From the NCBI RefSeq assembly GCF_021228795.1, contig NZ_CP089309.1:4275501-4339500 (forward strand): 64,000 nt of DNA. The letters are read 5' to 3'. Below, piece by piece: positions 1-9,028 of the stretch; the first letter of the stretch is position 1, and each line of letters opens with the position of its first letter. The position numbers and the translations under genes were made by a program. The DNA comes from Thiocapsa bogorovii. GTDB taxonomy: Bacteria; Pseudomonadota; Gammaproteobacteria; Chromatiales; Chromatiaceae. Under the pieces are notes generated by a model, which was not told the DNA's origin, did not search any database, and saw nothing but the letters and a program-made list of their open reading frames with translations.

Positions 1-186
1 CTGCGCCAAACGGTCCTGCCGCTGCGAGCCGATTATCGTGCGCCGGCGCTCGCGGAGAAGTGGCAAGCGAATGTCTTCATCGGCAAATGGCTGGCGTATT
101 GCCTGAAACAGGGACGAGCCTTCGGGCAGGAGCCGGTCACTCCCCCGACGTCGGCGTCCGGCGCACCGGTGACGCTCTGCCCTTAA
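1..186 (+). CDS. C-terminal part of an unidentified protein
   Basis: An open frame enters from the left edge of the window in frame 1 and ends at TAA (184-186), giving the last 61 residues. The tail reads LRQTVLPLRADYRAPALAEK and so on, with a Pro/Ser/Ala-rich end. I do not recognise the family. A short GC-rich hairpin (CGCCGG-TTG-CCGGCG, 189-203) follows the stop and could be part of a terminator, but it has no T-run. Confidence 0.5.
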   Translation: MRQTVLPLRADYRAPALAEKWQANVFIGKWLAYCLKQGRAFGQEPVTPPTSASGAPVTLCP

Positions 187-312
187 CGCGCCGGTTGCCG
201 GCGTGGGTCTGACCTCCGCTGGTTCCGAATCCATGCCGGCCGCGACCGCGGATTCTTCCCCTCGAACCCCATTAATCGACGACCGATCACGCGGTTGTGC
301 ATTGAAATGTCG

Positions 313-341
313 AAATTGTTGACTACTTAACTGGGGGACAT
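313..341 (+). promoter_or_regulatory. Candidate type 1 IscR site overlapping the iscR promoter
   Basis: The stretch contains ATTGTTGACTACTTAACTGG and continues with GGGACA. The left half agrees well with the type 1 IscR-binding motif (ATASYYGACT...) and resembles the E. coli iscR promoter, where TTGAC doubles as the -35 box. The right half is weaker. It lies 59-87 bp before the iscR start, which suits autorepression by [2Fe-2S]-IscR. Identification is from memory of the motif. Confidence 0.45.
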
Positions 342-399
342 TGGGCGCCGTCGCTCCGACCCGCGTGCCCATCGGCTCACTCACTCCAGGCATCCTACG

Positions 400-870
400 A
401 TGAGACTATCGACGAAAGGCAGATATGCGGTGACCGCTATGCTCGACCTCGCGCTGCATTCCGGCAGCGGCCCGGTGACGCTGGCGGACGTCTCGGTAAA
501 TCAAGGGATCTCGTTGTCGTATCTCGAGCAACTCTTTGCCGCGCTGCGGAGCAAAAAACTCGTGCGGGGCGTGCGCGGCCCCGGAGGAGGCTACTATCTC
601 GGGCGGTCCGCCGAGGAGATCTCGATCGCCGACATCATCTGTGCGGTGGACGAGTGGGTGGAGTTCACCCGATGCGGCGGCCGCGAGAACTGTCGCGACG
701 GGCAGCGTTGCTTGACGCACCATCTTTGGGACCAGCTCAGCGACGAGATCTTCCGCTTTCTCCAAGACATCTCGCTGCAGGACTTGGTCGACCGCGGCCG
801 CGGTCGGTCCGATTCGCCGAAGGTCGAGATCGAAACGCTCGAGGACGACGCCAAACGCCGCGCCGCCTGA
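400..870 (+). CDS. iscR: Rrf2-family Fe-S cluster regulator IscR
   Basis: Transcription factor that senses Fe-S cluster status by binding a [2Fe-2S] cluster, and controls Fe-S assembly genes. The 156-residue protein has the Rrf2 winged helix-turn-helix (starting [11 protein letters not shown]), the basic Gly-rich wing ([14 protein letters not shown], about 56-69), and the three cluster cysteines C92, C98 and C104 plus H107, the same spacing as E. coli IscR. The Ala/Arg-rich end is variable in the family. Oddly, no iscS/iscU/hscB follows: the next gene is prmB, so this iscR is detached from an isc operon here. A likely IscR site lies just upstream. Confidence 0.92.
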   Translation: MRLSTKGRYAVTAMLDLALHSGSGPVTLADVSVNQGISLSYLEQLFAALRSKKLVRGVRGPGGGYYLGRSAEEISIADIICAVDEWVEFTRCGGRENCRDGQRCLTHHLWDQLSDEIFRFLQDISLQDLVDRGRGRSDSPKVEIETLEDDAKRRAA

Positions 871-1013
871 TTGCCGATTCGACTTGAGGCCCAGTGCCGA
901 GGCTCTTGTCGGCCTCGCGTGGGCTGTCGACCGGCATCGGGGCTGAACAGGGGCTCGCGGTAGTGTTATCCTGCAGCGCTGGATTCACTGACGCGTTCTC
1001 CTCGATATCTCGT

Positions 1014-1940
1014 ATGGCCGAGCAGCCGGATGGTTTGATCACGATACAAGACTTTGTGCGGTGGGGGGCAAGCCGCTTCAACGCCGCCGGACTTTACTTC
1101 GGTCACGGGACCGACAACGCTCTCGACGAGGCCGCTCACCTGGTTCTCGGGACGTTGAGCTTGGAACCCGGACTCCCCGCCGGCTTTCGCGACTGCCGGT
1201 TGACGCCGGCCGAGCGGGTCCGGGTGTGCGAGATGCTCGAGCGACGCATCGAGGAGCGCATTCCGGCCGCCTACCTGACCGGGCGCACCTGGTTCGCCGG
1301 TCTCGAGATGAGTGTAACGCCGGATGTCCTGGTGCCGCGCTCGCCGATCGCCGAGCTGGTCGAGGCCGGATTCGAGCCCTGGATCGACGGCGAGATCGTC
1401 GGTCGCGTTCTTGATCTGTGCTGCGGTAGCGGCTGCATCGGCGTTGCCGCAGCCGTGCACCTGCCTGATGCAGACGTTGACCTCGTCGACATCTCGACCG
1501 AGGCACTCGATGTGACCCGACGCAACGTAGCACGCCACGGCGTCGACGACCGAGTGCGCGTGATTGCCTCCGATCTGTTCGCATCCCTTCCGAACGATCG
1601 CTACGACGTCATCGTCTCGAATCCGCCGTATATCTCACGCTCCGAGCTTGATTCCTTGCCGCTCGAGTACCGCAACGAGCCCGAGCTGGGACTCCTGGGG
1701 GGCGAAGACGGTCTTGATCTGGTGGTTCGGATCCTGGCGGATGCCGCCGGCCATTTGACCGACGAGGGGATACTGATCGTCGAGGTCGGCAGTGCGGCCC
1801 CCGAGCTGGAGCGCCGTTTGCCGAGCGTGCCCTTTACCTGGCTCGAGTTCGAGCGCGGCGGGGAGGGCGTCTTTCTGCTGACGCGCGAGCAGCTCGATCG
1901 GCATCAGCTCGAGCTGCTCGAAGAGGCCACCGCCCGATGA
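1014..1940 (+). CDS. prmB: Ribosomal protein uL3 N5-glutamine methyltransferase
   Basis: SAM-dependent methyltransferase that modifies a glutamine of ribosomal protein L3. The PrmB-type N-terminus (TIQDFVRWGASRFNAAGLYFGHGTDN) distinguishes it from the release-factor enzyme PrmC. SAM motif DLCCGSG is at 134-140 and the catalytic NPPY at 203-206. The ATG at 1014 gives 308 residues, close to the family length; an in-frame ATG at 894 would add 40 residues of low-complexity sequence without homology to the family, so I rejected it. Confidence 0.9.
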   Translation: MAEQPDGLITIQDFVRWGASRFNAAGLYFGHGTDNALDEAAHLVLGTLSLEPGLPAGFRDCRLTPAERVRVCEMLERRIEERIPAAYLTGRTWFAGLEMSVTPDVLVPRSPIAELVEAGFEPWIDGEIVGRVLDLCCGSGCIGVAAAVHLPDADVDLVDISTEALDVTRRNVARHGVDDRVRVIASDLFASLPNDRYDVIVSNPPYISRSELDSLPLEYRNEPELGLLGGEDGLDLVVRILADAAGHLTDEGILIVEVGSAAPELERRLPSVPFTWLEFERGGEGVFLLTREQLDRHQLELLEEATAR

Positions 1941-2010
1941 GGGTATTGAGGCGCATTAAAACGCCGTTAAGGATGGGAGCGACGCCTTCGGGCGCGAGGA
2001 TCTGCCGCTC

Positions 2011-2118
2011 ATGGATCCGGCCGGCAAGTACGCGGAAGCGATTCCATTCCATACCCTGCTCGAACAGATCAACGAGACGCGCCGACGCGGCCTCGAGGTC
2101 GGCGGGGATGATGCCTGA
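2011..2118 (+). CDS. Possible small or degenerate reading frame between prmB and hemN
   Basis: A 35-codon frame starts at ATG 2011 (MDPAGKYAEAIPFHTLLEQI...). The same frame stays open upstream to a TAA at 1957-1959 and reads protein-like sequence (NAVKDGSDAFGREDLPL) without a start codon. This looks like the 3' part of a gene whose start is lost, or a small protein with a non-standard start. Family unknown. Confidence 0.25.
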   Translation: MDPAGKYAEAIPFHTLLEQINETRRRGLEVGGDDA

Positions 2119-2182
2119 GACAGGCGCTACGAACATGGCCAAGTGGGCGTCTCAGCCGACCCCGCGGCCGGAGGGTTGAACG

Positions 2183-3568
2183 GTGGAACAAGGTATCTCA
2201 TTCGATCTAGACCTGATCCGTCGCTACGACCAAAGCGGCCCTCGGTATACCTCGTATCCGACCGCGGTGGAGTTCGACGAGTCCTTCGATACAGCCGCCT
2301 ATCGCGCGGCCTGCGAGCGCAGCAATCACAGCGGCCGACCACTGTCGCTCTACTTCCACATCCCCTTCTGCGATACCGTCTGCTTCTATTGCGCCTGCAA
2401 TAAGATCGCGACCAAGGACCGCTCCTTGGCCCCGCCCTACCTGGAGCGCGTCTACAAAGAGCTCGCGCTGCAGTCCGAGCTTTTCGACAAGTCCCGCGTC
2501 GTGGAGCAGCTGCATTGGGGCGGCGGCACGCCGACGTTCCTCAGCCACGCTCAGATGACCGAGCTGATGGACACGACGCGCCGGCACTTCAATCTGGCCG
2601 GGGACGATGTCGGCGAATATTCGATCGAGATCGATCCGCGCGAGGCCGATGCGGCCGGCGTTGCGCTGCTGCGCCGCCTGGGCTTCAACCGGATGAGTCT
2701 GGGCGTGCAGGATTTCGACCCGCGCGTTCAACAGGCCGTCAACCGCATTCAGACCGAGGCCGAGACCATGGCCGTGCTCGAGGCGGCCCGTTCCGAGGGT
2801 TTTCGCTCGATCAGCATCGATCTCATCTACGGCCTGCCGCACCAGACGCCCGAGAGCTTCGCGCGCACCCTCGAGCGCATCATCGCGGTCGATCCCGAGC
2901 GTCTTTCCGTTTTCAACTACGCCCATTTGCCCGAGCGCTTCAAGCCGCAACGGCGCATCAACGAGGCCGACCTGCCGGCACCCGAGGCGAAGCTCGACAT
3001 CCTCCAGTCGACGATCGAGCGCCTGACCGAGGCCGGTTATGTCTACATCGGCATGGATCATTTCGCCCGTCCCGACGACGAGCTGGCCCGTGCCCAGCAA
3101 GCCGGGACCCTGTATCGCAACTTCCAGGGCTACTCGACCCACGCCGACTGCGACCTGATCGGGATCGGGGTAACCTCGATCGGCAAGATCGACAACACCT
3201 ACGGTCAGAATCGGCGCGGACTCGAGGAGTATTACGCGGATCTCGACGCCGGGCGCCTGCCGGTGTTCCGCGGCATTGAGCTGACCCGCGACGATCTGAT
3301 CCGCCGCGACATGATCACCCGCCTCATCTGCCACTTCGAGCTGGACATCCCGTCCGCCGAGGCGGCCTGGGACATCCGCTTCGATGACTATTTCGCCGAC
3401 GCCCTGATGAAGCTGCGCGACATGGCCGGAGACGGGCTGCTGGAGGTTGATGCGCAGAAGATCCGTATCCTCCCGCGTGGGCGACTCCTGGTACGCAACA
3501 TCTGTATGGCCTTCGATGCCTATTTGGCCACCAAGACCGGGCCGATCGGCTTCTCGAAGGTGATCTGA
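2183..3568 (+). CDS. hemN: Oxygen-independent coproporphyrinogen III oxidase (radical SAM)
   Basis: Decarboxylates coproporphyrinogen III to protoporphyrinogen IX without oxygen, needed for anaerobic heme and bacteriochlorophyll synthesis. It is 461 residues with a GTG start. The N-terminal substrate-binding signature (LIRRYDQSGPRYTSYPTA) is typical of true HemN rather than the shorter HemW. The radical SAM cysteines C63-x3-C67-x2-C70, followed by C72, match the E. coli pattern, and the GGGTP motif binds SAM. The C-terminal HemN domain is complete. No FNR box was found upstream. Confidence 0.95.
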   Translation: MEQGISFDLDLIRRYDQSGPRYTSYPTAVEFDESFDTAAYRAACERSNHSGRPLSLYFHIPFCDTVCFYCACNKIATKDRSLAPPYLERVYKELALQSELFDKSRVVEQLHWGGGTPTFLSHAQMTELMDTTRRHFNLAGDDVGEYSIEIDPREADAAGVALLRRLGFNRMSLGVQDFDPRVQQAVNRIQTEAETMAVLEAARSEGFRSISIDLIYGLPHQTPESFARTLERIIAVDPERLSVFNYAHLPERFKPQRRINEADLPAPEAKLDILQSTIERLTEAGYVYIGMDHFARPDDELARAQQAGTLYRNFQGYSTHADCDLIGIGVTSIGKIDNTYGQNRRGLEEYYADLDAGRLPVFRGIELTRDDLIRRDMITRLICHFELDIPSAEAAWDIRFDDYFADALMKLRDMAGDGLLEVDAQKIRILPRGRLLVRNICMAFDAYLATKTGPIGFSKVI

Positions 3569-3582
3569 CGGTACCCTCGCTG

Positions 3583-5142
3583 GTGGGTACGAGCGTCTCG
3601 CCGGATATTCCCGCGCGCTTTCGGGCGACAGCGGCGCGGTTCGGCGAGTCGATGGGCGTTTGCTCGGATCAGGGCGATTGGAGCTACGCTGCGATCGATC
3701 GGGCCTCCGACGGGGTGGCCGGCGCCCTTGCCGTCGCCGGTATCGGGGAAGGCGATCGGCTGGGGCTGCTTTGCGGAAACGGCGCCGAGTTCGTCATCGC
3801 CTATCTCGGTGTCCTCAAGGCCGGCGGGACGCTGGTGCCGCTCAACCTCCTGCTCAACCCCAAGGAGATGGCCTTCATCCTCGCCGACAGCGGGGCGGTC
3901 GGTCTCATCCATCATGAGGCGTTCGATGCGGCAGCCGCGGCCGCGATTGAAGGACTGGCCGACATCGCCGTGCGGCTGCGGATCGGCGCGACCCCATCGG
4001 GCGATCCGGCCGTGTTCGATTTCGACGCCATGATGCGCAGCAGTGAGCCTGCACCGGTCCGAGCGCGCGATCCGCGGCAGGCGACTGCCGCGATCCTTTA
4101 TACCTCCGGCACAACCGGTCGTCCCAAAGGCGCCATGCTGTCCCATGCCAATCTGATTGCGAATGCGGACGGCATCGCGCAAGCGCTCGGGCTCACACCG
4201 GCCGACCGTATCCTGGTTGTACTCCCGATGTTTCACGCCTTTGCAGCGACCGTCGGTGTGCTGACGCCATTGCTGCATGGGCTCGGGGTCGTGCCTGTGC
4301 CCAAGTTCGATCCAGGAGTCATCTCCACGGCGATCGGTCGTCATGGCGCCAGCGTTTTCCTCGGCGTCCCGAGCCTCTATGGCGTCCTGCTTCGGCTCGA
4401 TACGGAGCTGCTCGCGCACTGGCGCAGCGTGCGTGTCTGCGTGAGCGGCGGGGCGGCCATGCCCGCCGCGCTGATGACGGCGTTTGAAGAGCGCTTCGGG
4501 ATTCCGATCCTGGAAGGAGACGGTCCGACCGAATGTGGCCCTGTGACCTGCGTAAACCCGATTGCGGGGGTGCGCAAAACCGGCTCGATCGGGTTGCCGA
4601 TCCCCACGGTCGAGACCCGAATCCTTGATCCCGAGGGTCGCGAGGTTGCTGACGGGACCTACGGCGAGGTCTGTGTCCGCGGTCCCAGCGTGATGCAGGG
4701 CTATCATCACCAGCCCGAGTCGACACGGGAGAGCTTCTTCGGGGACTGGTTTCGCACCGGCGATCTCGGCTATCGCGACGCGGACGGCTATGTTTTTCTG
4801 GTCGACCGCATCAAGGACCTCATCATCACCAACGGGATGAACGTCTATCCGCGGGTGATCGAGGAGGCGCTTTACGCGCATCCGGAGGTTGCGGAGGCGG
4901 CGGTCGTCGGCGATCCGGATGCACGTCACGGCGAGATCCCGGTCGCACATGTCGTCCTGCGCACCGGCTCCTCGGCAACCGAGGCGAGTCTGCGGGCCTG
5001 GTGTCGGGAGCATTTGGGGCGGCATGAGGTGCCGCGCCGTCTGGTCATCCGGGACACCCTTCCGAAGAACGCGGCGGGCAAGATCCTCAAGCGCGAGCTG
5101 CGGCGCGCCGGCGAGCATGAGCGGGGGTTCGGCTCAGGCTGA
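3583..5142 (+). CDS. AMP-forming acyl-CoA synthetase (class I adenylate-forming enzyme)
   Basis: Activates a carboxylic acid, probably a fatty acid, via acyl-AMP to acyl-CoA. The 519-residue protein has the P-loop-like YTSGTTGRPKG (173-183), the A5-type motif GDGPTECGPVT, the GDWFRTGD hinge region, and the C-terminal catalytic lysine region PKNAAGKILKRELR. The GTG start lies 14 bp after hemN, so the two are probably cotranscribed. Substrate length cannot be read from sequence; long-chain fatty acid is the default call. Confidence 0.85.
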   Translation: MGTSVSPDIPARFRATAARFGESMGVCSDQGDWSYAAIDRASDGVAGALAVAGIGEGDRLGLLCGNGAEFVIAYLGVLKAGGTLVPLNLLLNPKEMAFILADSGAVGLIHHEAFDAAAAAAIEGLADIAVRLRIGATPSGDPAVFDFDAMMRSSEPAPVRARDPRQATAAILYTSGTTGRPKGAMLSHANLIANADGIAQALGLTPADRILVVLPMFHAFAATVGVLTPLLHGLGVVPVPKFDPGVISTAIGRHGASVFLGVPSLYGVLLRLDTELLAHWRSVRVCVSGGAAMPAALMTAFEERFGIPILEGDGPTECGPVTCVNPIAGVRKTGSIGLPIPTVETRILDPEGREVADGTYGEVCVRGPSVMQGYHHQPESTRESFFGDWFRTGDLGYRDADGYVFLVDRIKDLIITNGMNVYPRVIEEALYAHPEVAEAAVVGDPDARHGEIPVAHVVLRTGSSATEASLRAWCREHLGRHEVPRRLVIRDTLPKNAAGKILKRELRRAGEHERGFGSG

Positions 5143-5285
5143 GCGTCTGGAAGACCGGATAGCGTTCGCCACGGGCAGTCCGTGCGGTATACTGGACAGC
5201 TTTTATGCGGTTTGGGCATCCTTGCCCGATCCAAGATTCAAAAACCTACGGACCCCTCGGCGGGGGGGCCGACCGGAGAGACATG

Positions 5286-6587
5286 ATGCAGGTTTCGGTT
5301 GAGACGGGCGAGGGATTGGAGCGACGGATGAAAATCGATCTACCTTTCGAGGAGATCGAGGCCGAGGTGGAGAAGCGCTTGCAGAAGCTCGCCCGAAGCG
5401 CTCGGTTGCCCGGTTTTCGGCCGGGTAAGGTGCCGATGAAGGTGCTGAGAAAGCGCTATGGCAACGCCGTGAACCAAGAGGTCTTCGGCGAGTTCGTGGA
5501 GTCCAGCTTCTCCGAGGCGCTTATGCAGCAATCGCTGCGTCCCGCGGGGATGCCGCGCATCGAGCCGGAGATCGATCCGGTCGAGCAGCGTTTCGGCTAC
5601 ACGGCGATCTTCGAGGTCTTGCCGCAGGTGGAGATCGCATCCCTGGCCGGGCGTGTGGTGAAGTCCCCGGTCGCCGAGGTCACCGAGGGCGATATCGATG
5701 CGATGGTCGAGCGGCTGCGCCGGCAGCACGCGACCCGGGCGCCGGTTGACCGACCCGCCGCGACGGGCGATCTTCTGACCATCTCCTTCAAAGGAACCAT
5801 TGAGGGCGAGCCCTTCGAGGGCGGCTCCGCCTCCGGAGTGAAGCTTGAGCTGGGCACGGGCAGAATGATTCCGGGGTTCGAGGAAGGCTTGATCGGCGCC
5901 TCGGCCGGCGAGGAGCGCACGCTCGATCTCGTGTTTCCCGATCCTTACCAGGCCGAGCATCTCGCCGGAAAGCCGGTGCGTTTCGAGGTGACTGTCGAGG
6001 GAGTCGAGGAGTCCGTTCTGCCCGAGGTCGATGCGACCTTCATCGAGGCCTTCGGTGTGGCGGACGGGGATATCGCGCGTTTTCGCGAGGACGTGCGGCA
6101 AAATATGGAACGGGAGATGAAACAGCGGCTCGACGCCCGCAGAAAGGATGCAGTGATGGATCTACTCCTTGCGGCTCACGATATCGAGCTGCCCGGCGCC
6201 TTGGTTCAGGAGGAGATCGGCGCGATGAAGGGGCAGATGCTCGAGACGCTCGGCTCCAAGGACGTGGCCCTTCCCGACGGGCTGTTCGACGACGCCGCCA
6301 AACGGCGTGTCGCGCTTGGCCTCATCATCGGCGAGATCGTGAAGCGGCAGGGGCTTCGCCCAGATGCGCAGCGTGTACGCGCGGCGGTCGAGGAGAACGC
6401 CTCGACCTACGAGCATCCTCAAGCGGTCGTCGATTACTTTTACTCCGACCCCAAGCATCTGGCCTCGGTCGAGAGCCTCGTGCTCGAGGGTCAGGTCGTC
6501 GACTGGGTATTGGGACAGGTCGAGGTCGAGGAGGAAGCACTGACCTTCGCCCAGTTGTCCGAGTCGGGTCCTCGCCCGGGCGTTTGA
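5286..6587 (+). CDS. tig: Trigger factor, ribosome-associated chaperone and prolyl isomerase
   Basis: Cotranslational chaperone. The N-terminal ribosome-binding domain carries the GFRPGKVP signature, followed by an FKBP-type PPIase domain (from about residue 155, DLLTISFKGTIEGEPFEGG) and the helical C-terminal domain. ATG 5286 (MQVSVETGEG) is preferred over ATG 5283 because GGAGAG at 5274-5279 is then 6 nt away and the family starts MQVSVE. The 433 residues match the family. It heads the conserved tig-clpP-clpX-lon block. Confidence 0.95.
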   Translation: MQVSVETGEGLERRMKIDLPFEEIEAEVEKRLQKLARSARLPGFRPGKVPMKVLRKRYGNAVNQEVFGEFVESSFSEALMQQSLRPAGMPRIEPEIDPVEQRFGYTAIFEVLPQVEIASLAGRVVKSPVAEVTEGDIDAMVERLRRQHATRAPVDRPAATGDLLTISFKGTIEGEPFEGGSASGVKLELGTGRMIPGFEEGLIGASAGEERTLDLVFPDPYQAEHLAGKPVRFEVTVEGVEESVLPEVDATFIEAFGVADGDIARFREDVRQNMEREMKQRLDARRKDAVMDLLLAAHDIELPGALVQEEIGAMKGQMLETLGSKDVALPDGLFDDAAKRRVALGLIIGEIVKRQGLRPDAQRVRAAVEENASTYEHPQAVVDYFYSDPKHLASVESLVLEGQVVDWVLGQVEVEEEALTFAQLSESGPRPGV

Positions 6588-6699
6588 CGGCAGCGGGCGC
6601 GGTTTGCGGTGTTCACGCGCCGGTCAGGCACACATCCGTGTGCGGCGATTCCCCGCCGGCGGATGTCGATTTTCTTCATTCTGAACGCGATCTAAGGCG

Positions 6700-7356
6700 A
6701 TGAGACATCCTATGAGCTATTCTTCGAGCCGTTCGGATTGGCAGCCCTCCGGCCTGGGGCTCGTGCCCATCGTTGTCGAGCAGACAGCGCGGGGCGAGCG
6801 GTCTTTCGACATCTACTCCCGGCTTCTCAAGGAGCGCGTCATCTTCCTCGTCGGTCCCGTCGAGGATCACATGGCGAACCTGGTGGTTGCGCAACTCCTG
6901 TTCCTGGAGTCCGAGAACCCCGACAAGGACATTCACCTTTATATCAATTCGCCGGGCGGATCCGTGACGGCGGGCCTGGCGATCTACGACACCATGCGGT
7001 TCATTCGGCCCGACGTGAGCACGATGTGCATCGGTCAGGCGGCCAGCATGGGTGCTTTGCTGTTGGCGGGCGGTGCAGCCGGAAAGCGGGTCTGCCTACC
7101 CCATTCGCGCATGATGATTCATCAACCCTTGGGCGGGTTCCAGGGCCAGGCGACGGATATCGACATCCATGCACGCGAGATTCTGTATATCCGCGATCGT
7201 CTCAACCACATCCTCGCCCACCATACTGGCCAGCCGATCGAGAAGATCGCGGACGATACCGAGCGTGACCGTTTCATGAGCGGGGAGGAATCCGTGGCTT
7301 ACGGACTGATCGACAAGGTCATCGATGAGCGTGGCCCTGCGCCGACGAAGGCCTGA
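6700..7356 (+). CDS. clpP: ATP-dependent Clp protease proteolytic subunit
   Basis: Serine peptidase tetradecamer that degrades substrates delivered by ClpX or ClpA. Catalytic triad S116 (GQAASMGA), H141 (MMIHQP) and D190 (TERD) is intact. It is 218 residues including the N-terminal propeptide. A second in-frame ATG at 6712 is an alternative start. The 112-bp gap after tig holds a small hairpin (GCACAC-ATCC-GTGTGC, 6628-6643). Confidence 0.96.
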   Translation: MRHPMSYSSSRSDWQPSGLGLVPIVVEQTARGERSFDIYSRLLKERVIFLVGPVEDHMANLVVAQLLFLESENPDKDIHLYINSPGGSVTAGLAIYDTMRFIRPDVSTMCIGQAASMGALLLAGGAAGKRVCLPHSRMMIHQPLGGFQGQATDIDIHAREILYIRDRLNHILAHHTGQPIEKIADDTERDRFMSGEESVAYGLIDKVIDERGPAPTKA

Positions 7357-7464
7357 TCTCGGCGGCCCGCATCGTCGGCGGCTCGGGTCGCGATCACTGC
7401 GTGACGCCGGCTATCGGCAATCCAATGACGGATTCCGTGGTGATCCGCGGGGTTCGTCACCATC

Positions 7465-7492
7465 TTGCCATCCAACAGCAAACCGTTATGAT
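7465..7492 (+). promoter_or_regulatory. Likely sigma-70 promoter for clpX
   Basis: TTGCCA (7465-7470), 16-bp spacer, TATGAT (7487-7492), 65 bp before the clpX ATG. It would allow clpX to be transcribed apart from clpP. Read by eye. Confidence 0.5.
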
Positions 7493-7557
7493 TGAGTTTG
7501 CGCTCTCAGGGAGCCTGTCACCTTGACCCTAACCGACCGCACGGAGACTCAACCGCG

Positions 7558-8832
7558 ATGAGTGGAAATAGCCACGGCAAGAGCGACGACGGCAAGCTAC
7601 TCTACTGCTCCTTCTGCGGCAAGAGTCAACACGAGGTCCGCAAGCTCATCGCCGGCCCGTCCGTGTTCATCTGCGACGAGTGCGTCGAGCTCTGCAACGA
7701 CATCATCCGCGAGGAGATGCAGGACGGCGTCGGTGAAGCGACCAACAACCTTCCCAAGCCGCGCGAGATCAACGCCCGACTCGATGAATTCGTGATCGGC
7801 CAAGAGCAGGCCAAGAAGGTCCTCTCGGTCGCGGTCTACAATCATTACAAGCGTCTCGAGGTCGCCGAGGCCAAGGAAGACATCGAGATCGCCAAGAGCA
7901 ACATTCTGCTCATCGGCCCGACCGGCTCGGGCAAGACACTGCTCGCGGAGACACTCGCCCGTCTGCTGAACGTGCCCTTTACGATCGCCGATGCGACGAC
8001 CTTGACCGAGGCCGGTTATGTCGGCGAGGACGTCGAGAACATCATCCAGAAGCTGCTCCAAAAGTGCGATTACGACGTCGAGAAGGCGCAGACCGGTATT
8101 GTCTATATCGACGAGATCGATAAGATCTCGCGCAAATCGGATAATCCATCGATTACCCGCGATGTCTCCGGCGAGGGGGTTCAACAAGCCTTGCTCAAGC
8201 TGATCGAAGGCACCGTGGCCTCCGTTCCGCCGCAGGGCGGTCGCAAACATCCGCAGCAAGAGTTTCTGCAGGTCGACACATCCAATATTCTCTTCATCGT
8301 CGGCGGAGCCTTCGCGGGTCTGGATAAGGTGATTCAGAATCGCTCGCGCAAGACGGGTATCGGCTTTGCGGCCGAGGTCCACAGCCAGGACGACCGTCGT
8401 CAGATCGGCGAGCTCTTGAGCGCGGTGGAGCCCGAAGATCTGATCCGCTACGGCTTGATCCCCGAGTTCGTCGGTCGGCTTCCGGTGATGGCCACCTTGG
8501 AAGAGCTCGATGAGCCGGCGCTGATGCGGATCCTGACCGAGCCCAAGCACGCTTTGGTCAAGCAGTACCAGCGACTCTTCGAGATGGAGGGTGTGGAGCT
8601 CGAGCTGCGTGATGACGCCTTGCGGGGGATCTCGCGCAAGGCCATGGAGCGCAAGACGGGAGCGCGCGGATTGCGCACCATCATGGAGCAGGTGCTCTTG
8701 GATACCATGTATGACCTTCCGTCGATGGACCATGTCGGCAAGGTCGTGATCGATGCGTCGGTTATCTCGGGCGAAAACAAGCCGTTTCTGATCTACGAAG
8801 GATTGGAGAAGCAGGCCGTCGCGGCCGACTGA
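7558..8832 (+). CDS. clpX: ClpX unfoldase, ATPase subunit of ClpXP
   Basis: AAA+ hexamer that unfolds substrates and feeds them to ClpP. The N-terminal zinc-binding domain has C17, C20, C39 and C42. Walker A GPTGSGKT is at 120-127, Walker B reads IVYIDEIDK, and the pore motif region (GYVGEDVE) and IGF-type ClpP-binding loop (TGIGFAAE) are present. ATG 7558 gives 424 residues starting [17 protein letters not shown], which matches the family; upstream in-frame residues do not. Confidence 0.97.
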   Translation: MSGNSHGKSDDGKLLYCSFCGKSQHEVRKLIAGPSVFICDECVELCNDIIREEMQDGVGEATNNLPKPREINARLDEFVIGQEQAKKVLSVAVYNHYKRLEVAEAKEDIEIAKSNILLIGPTGSGKTLLAETLARLLNVPFTIADATTLTEAGYVGEDVENIIQKLLQKCDYDVEKAQTGIVYIDEIDKISRKSDNPSITRDVSGEGVQQALLKLIEGTVASVPPQGGRKHPQQEFLQVDTSNILFIVGGAFAGLDKVIQNRSRKTGIGFAAEVHSQDDRRQIGELLSAVEPEDLIRYGLIPEFVGRLPVMATLEELDEPALMRILTEPKHALVKQYQRLFEMEGVELELRDDALRGISRKAMERKTGARGLRTIMEQVLLDTMYDLPSMDHVGKVVIDASVISGENKPFLIYEGLEKQAVAAD

Positions 8833-9028
8833 ACATCGTTCGTCTCCCTCGTGCCCCGCGTACCTTGCGGGCACCCGCCGGGCCTGCTTTGTGTTGAAGT
8901 CGGCTCGGCGCGCCCTGATCCTAACCCCAGGCGAGAACTCCACCGACACCCCGAGCCTACGCGCGCTCACGAGCCGCCGGCACAACCACCGCCGACTCGG
9001 GTCGTCCACTTTACGAGAACGGATCCAC

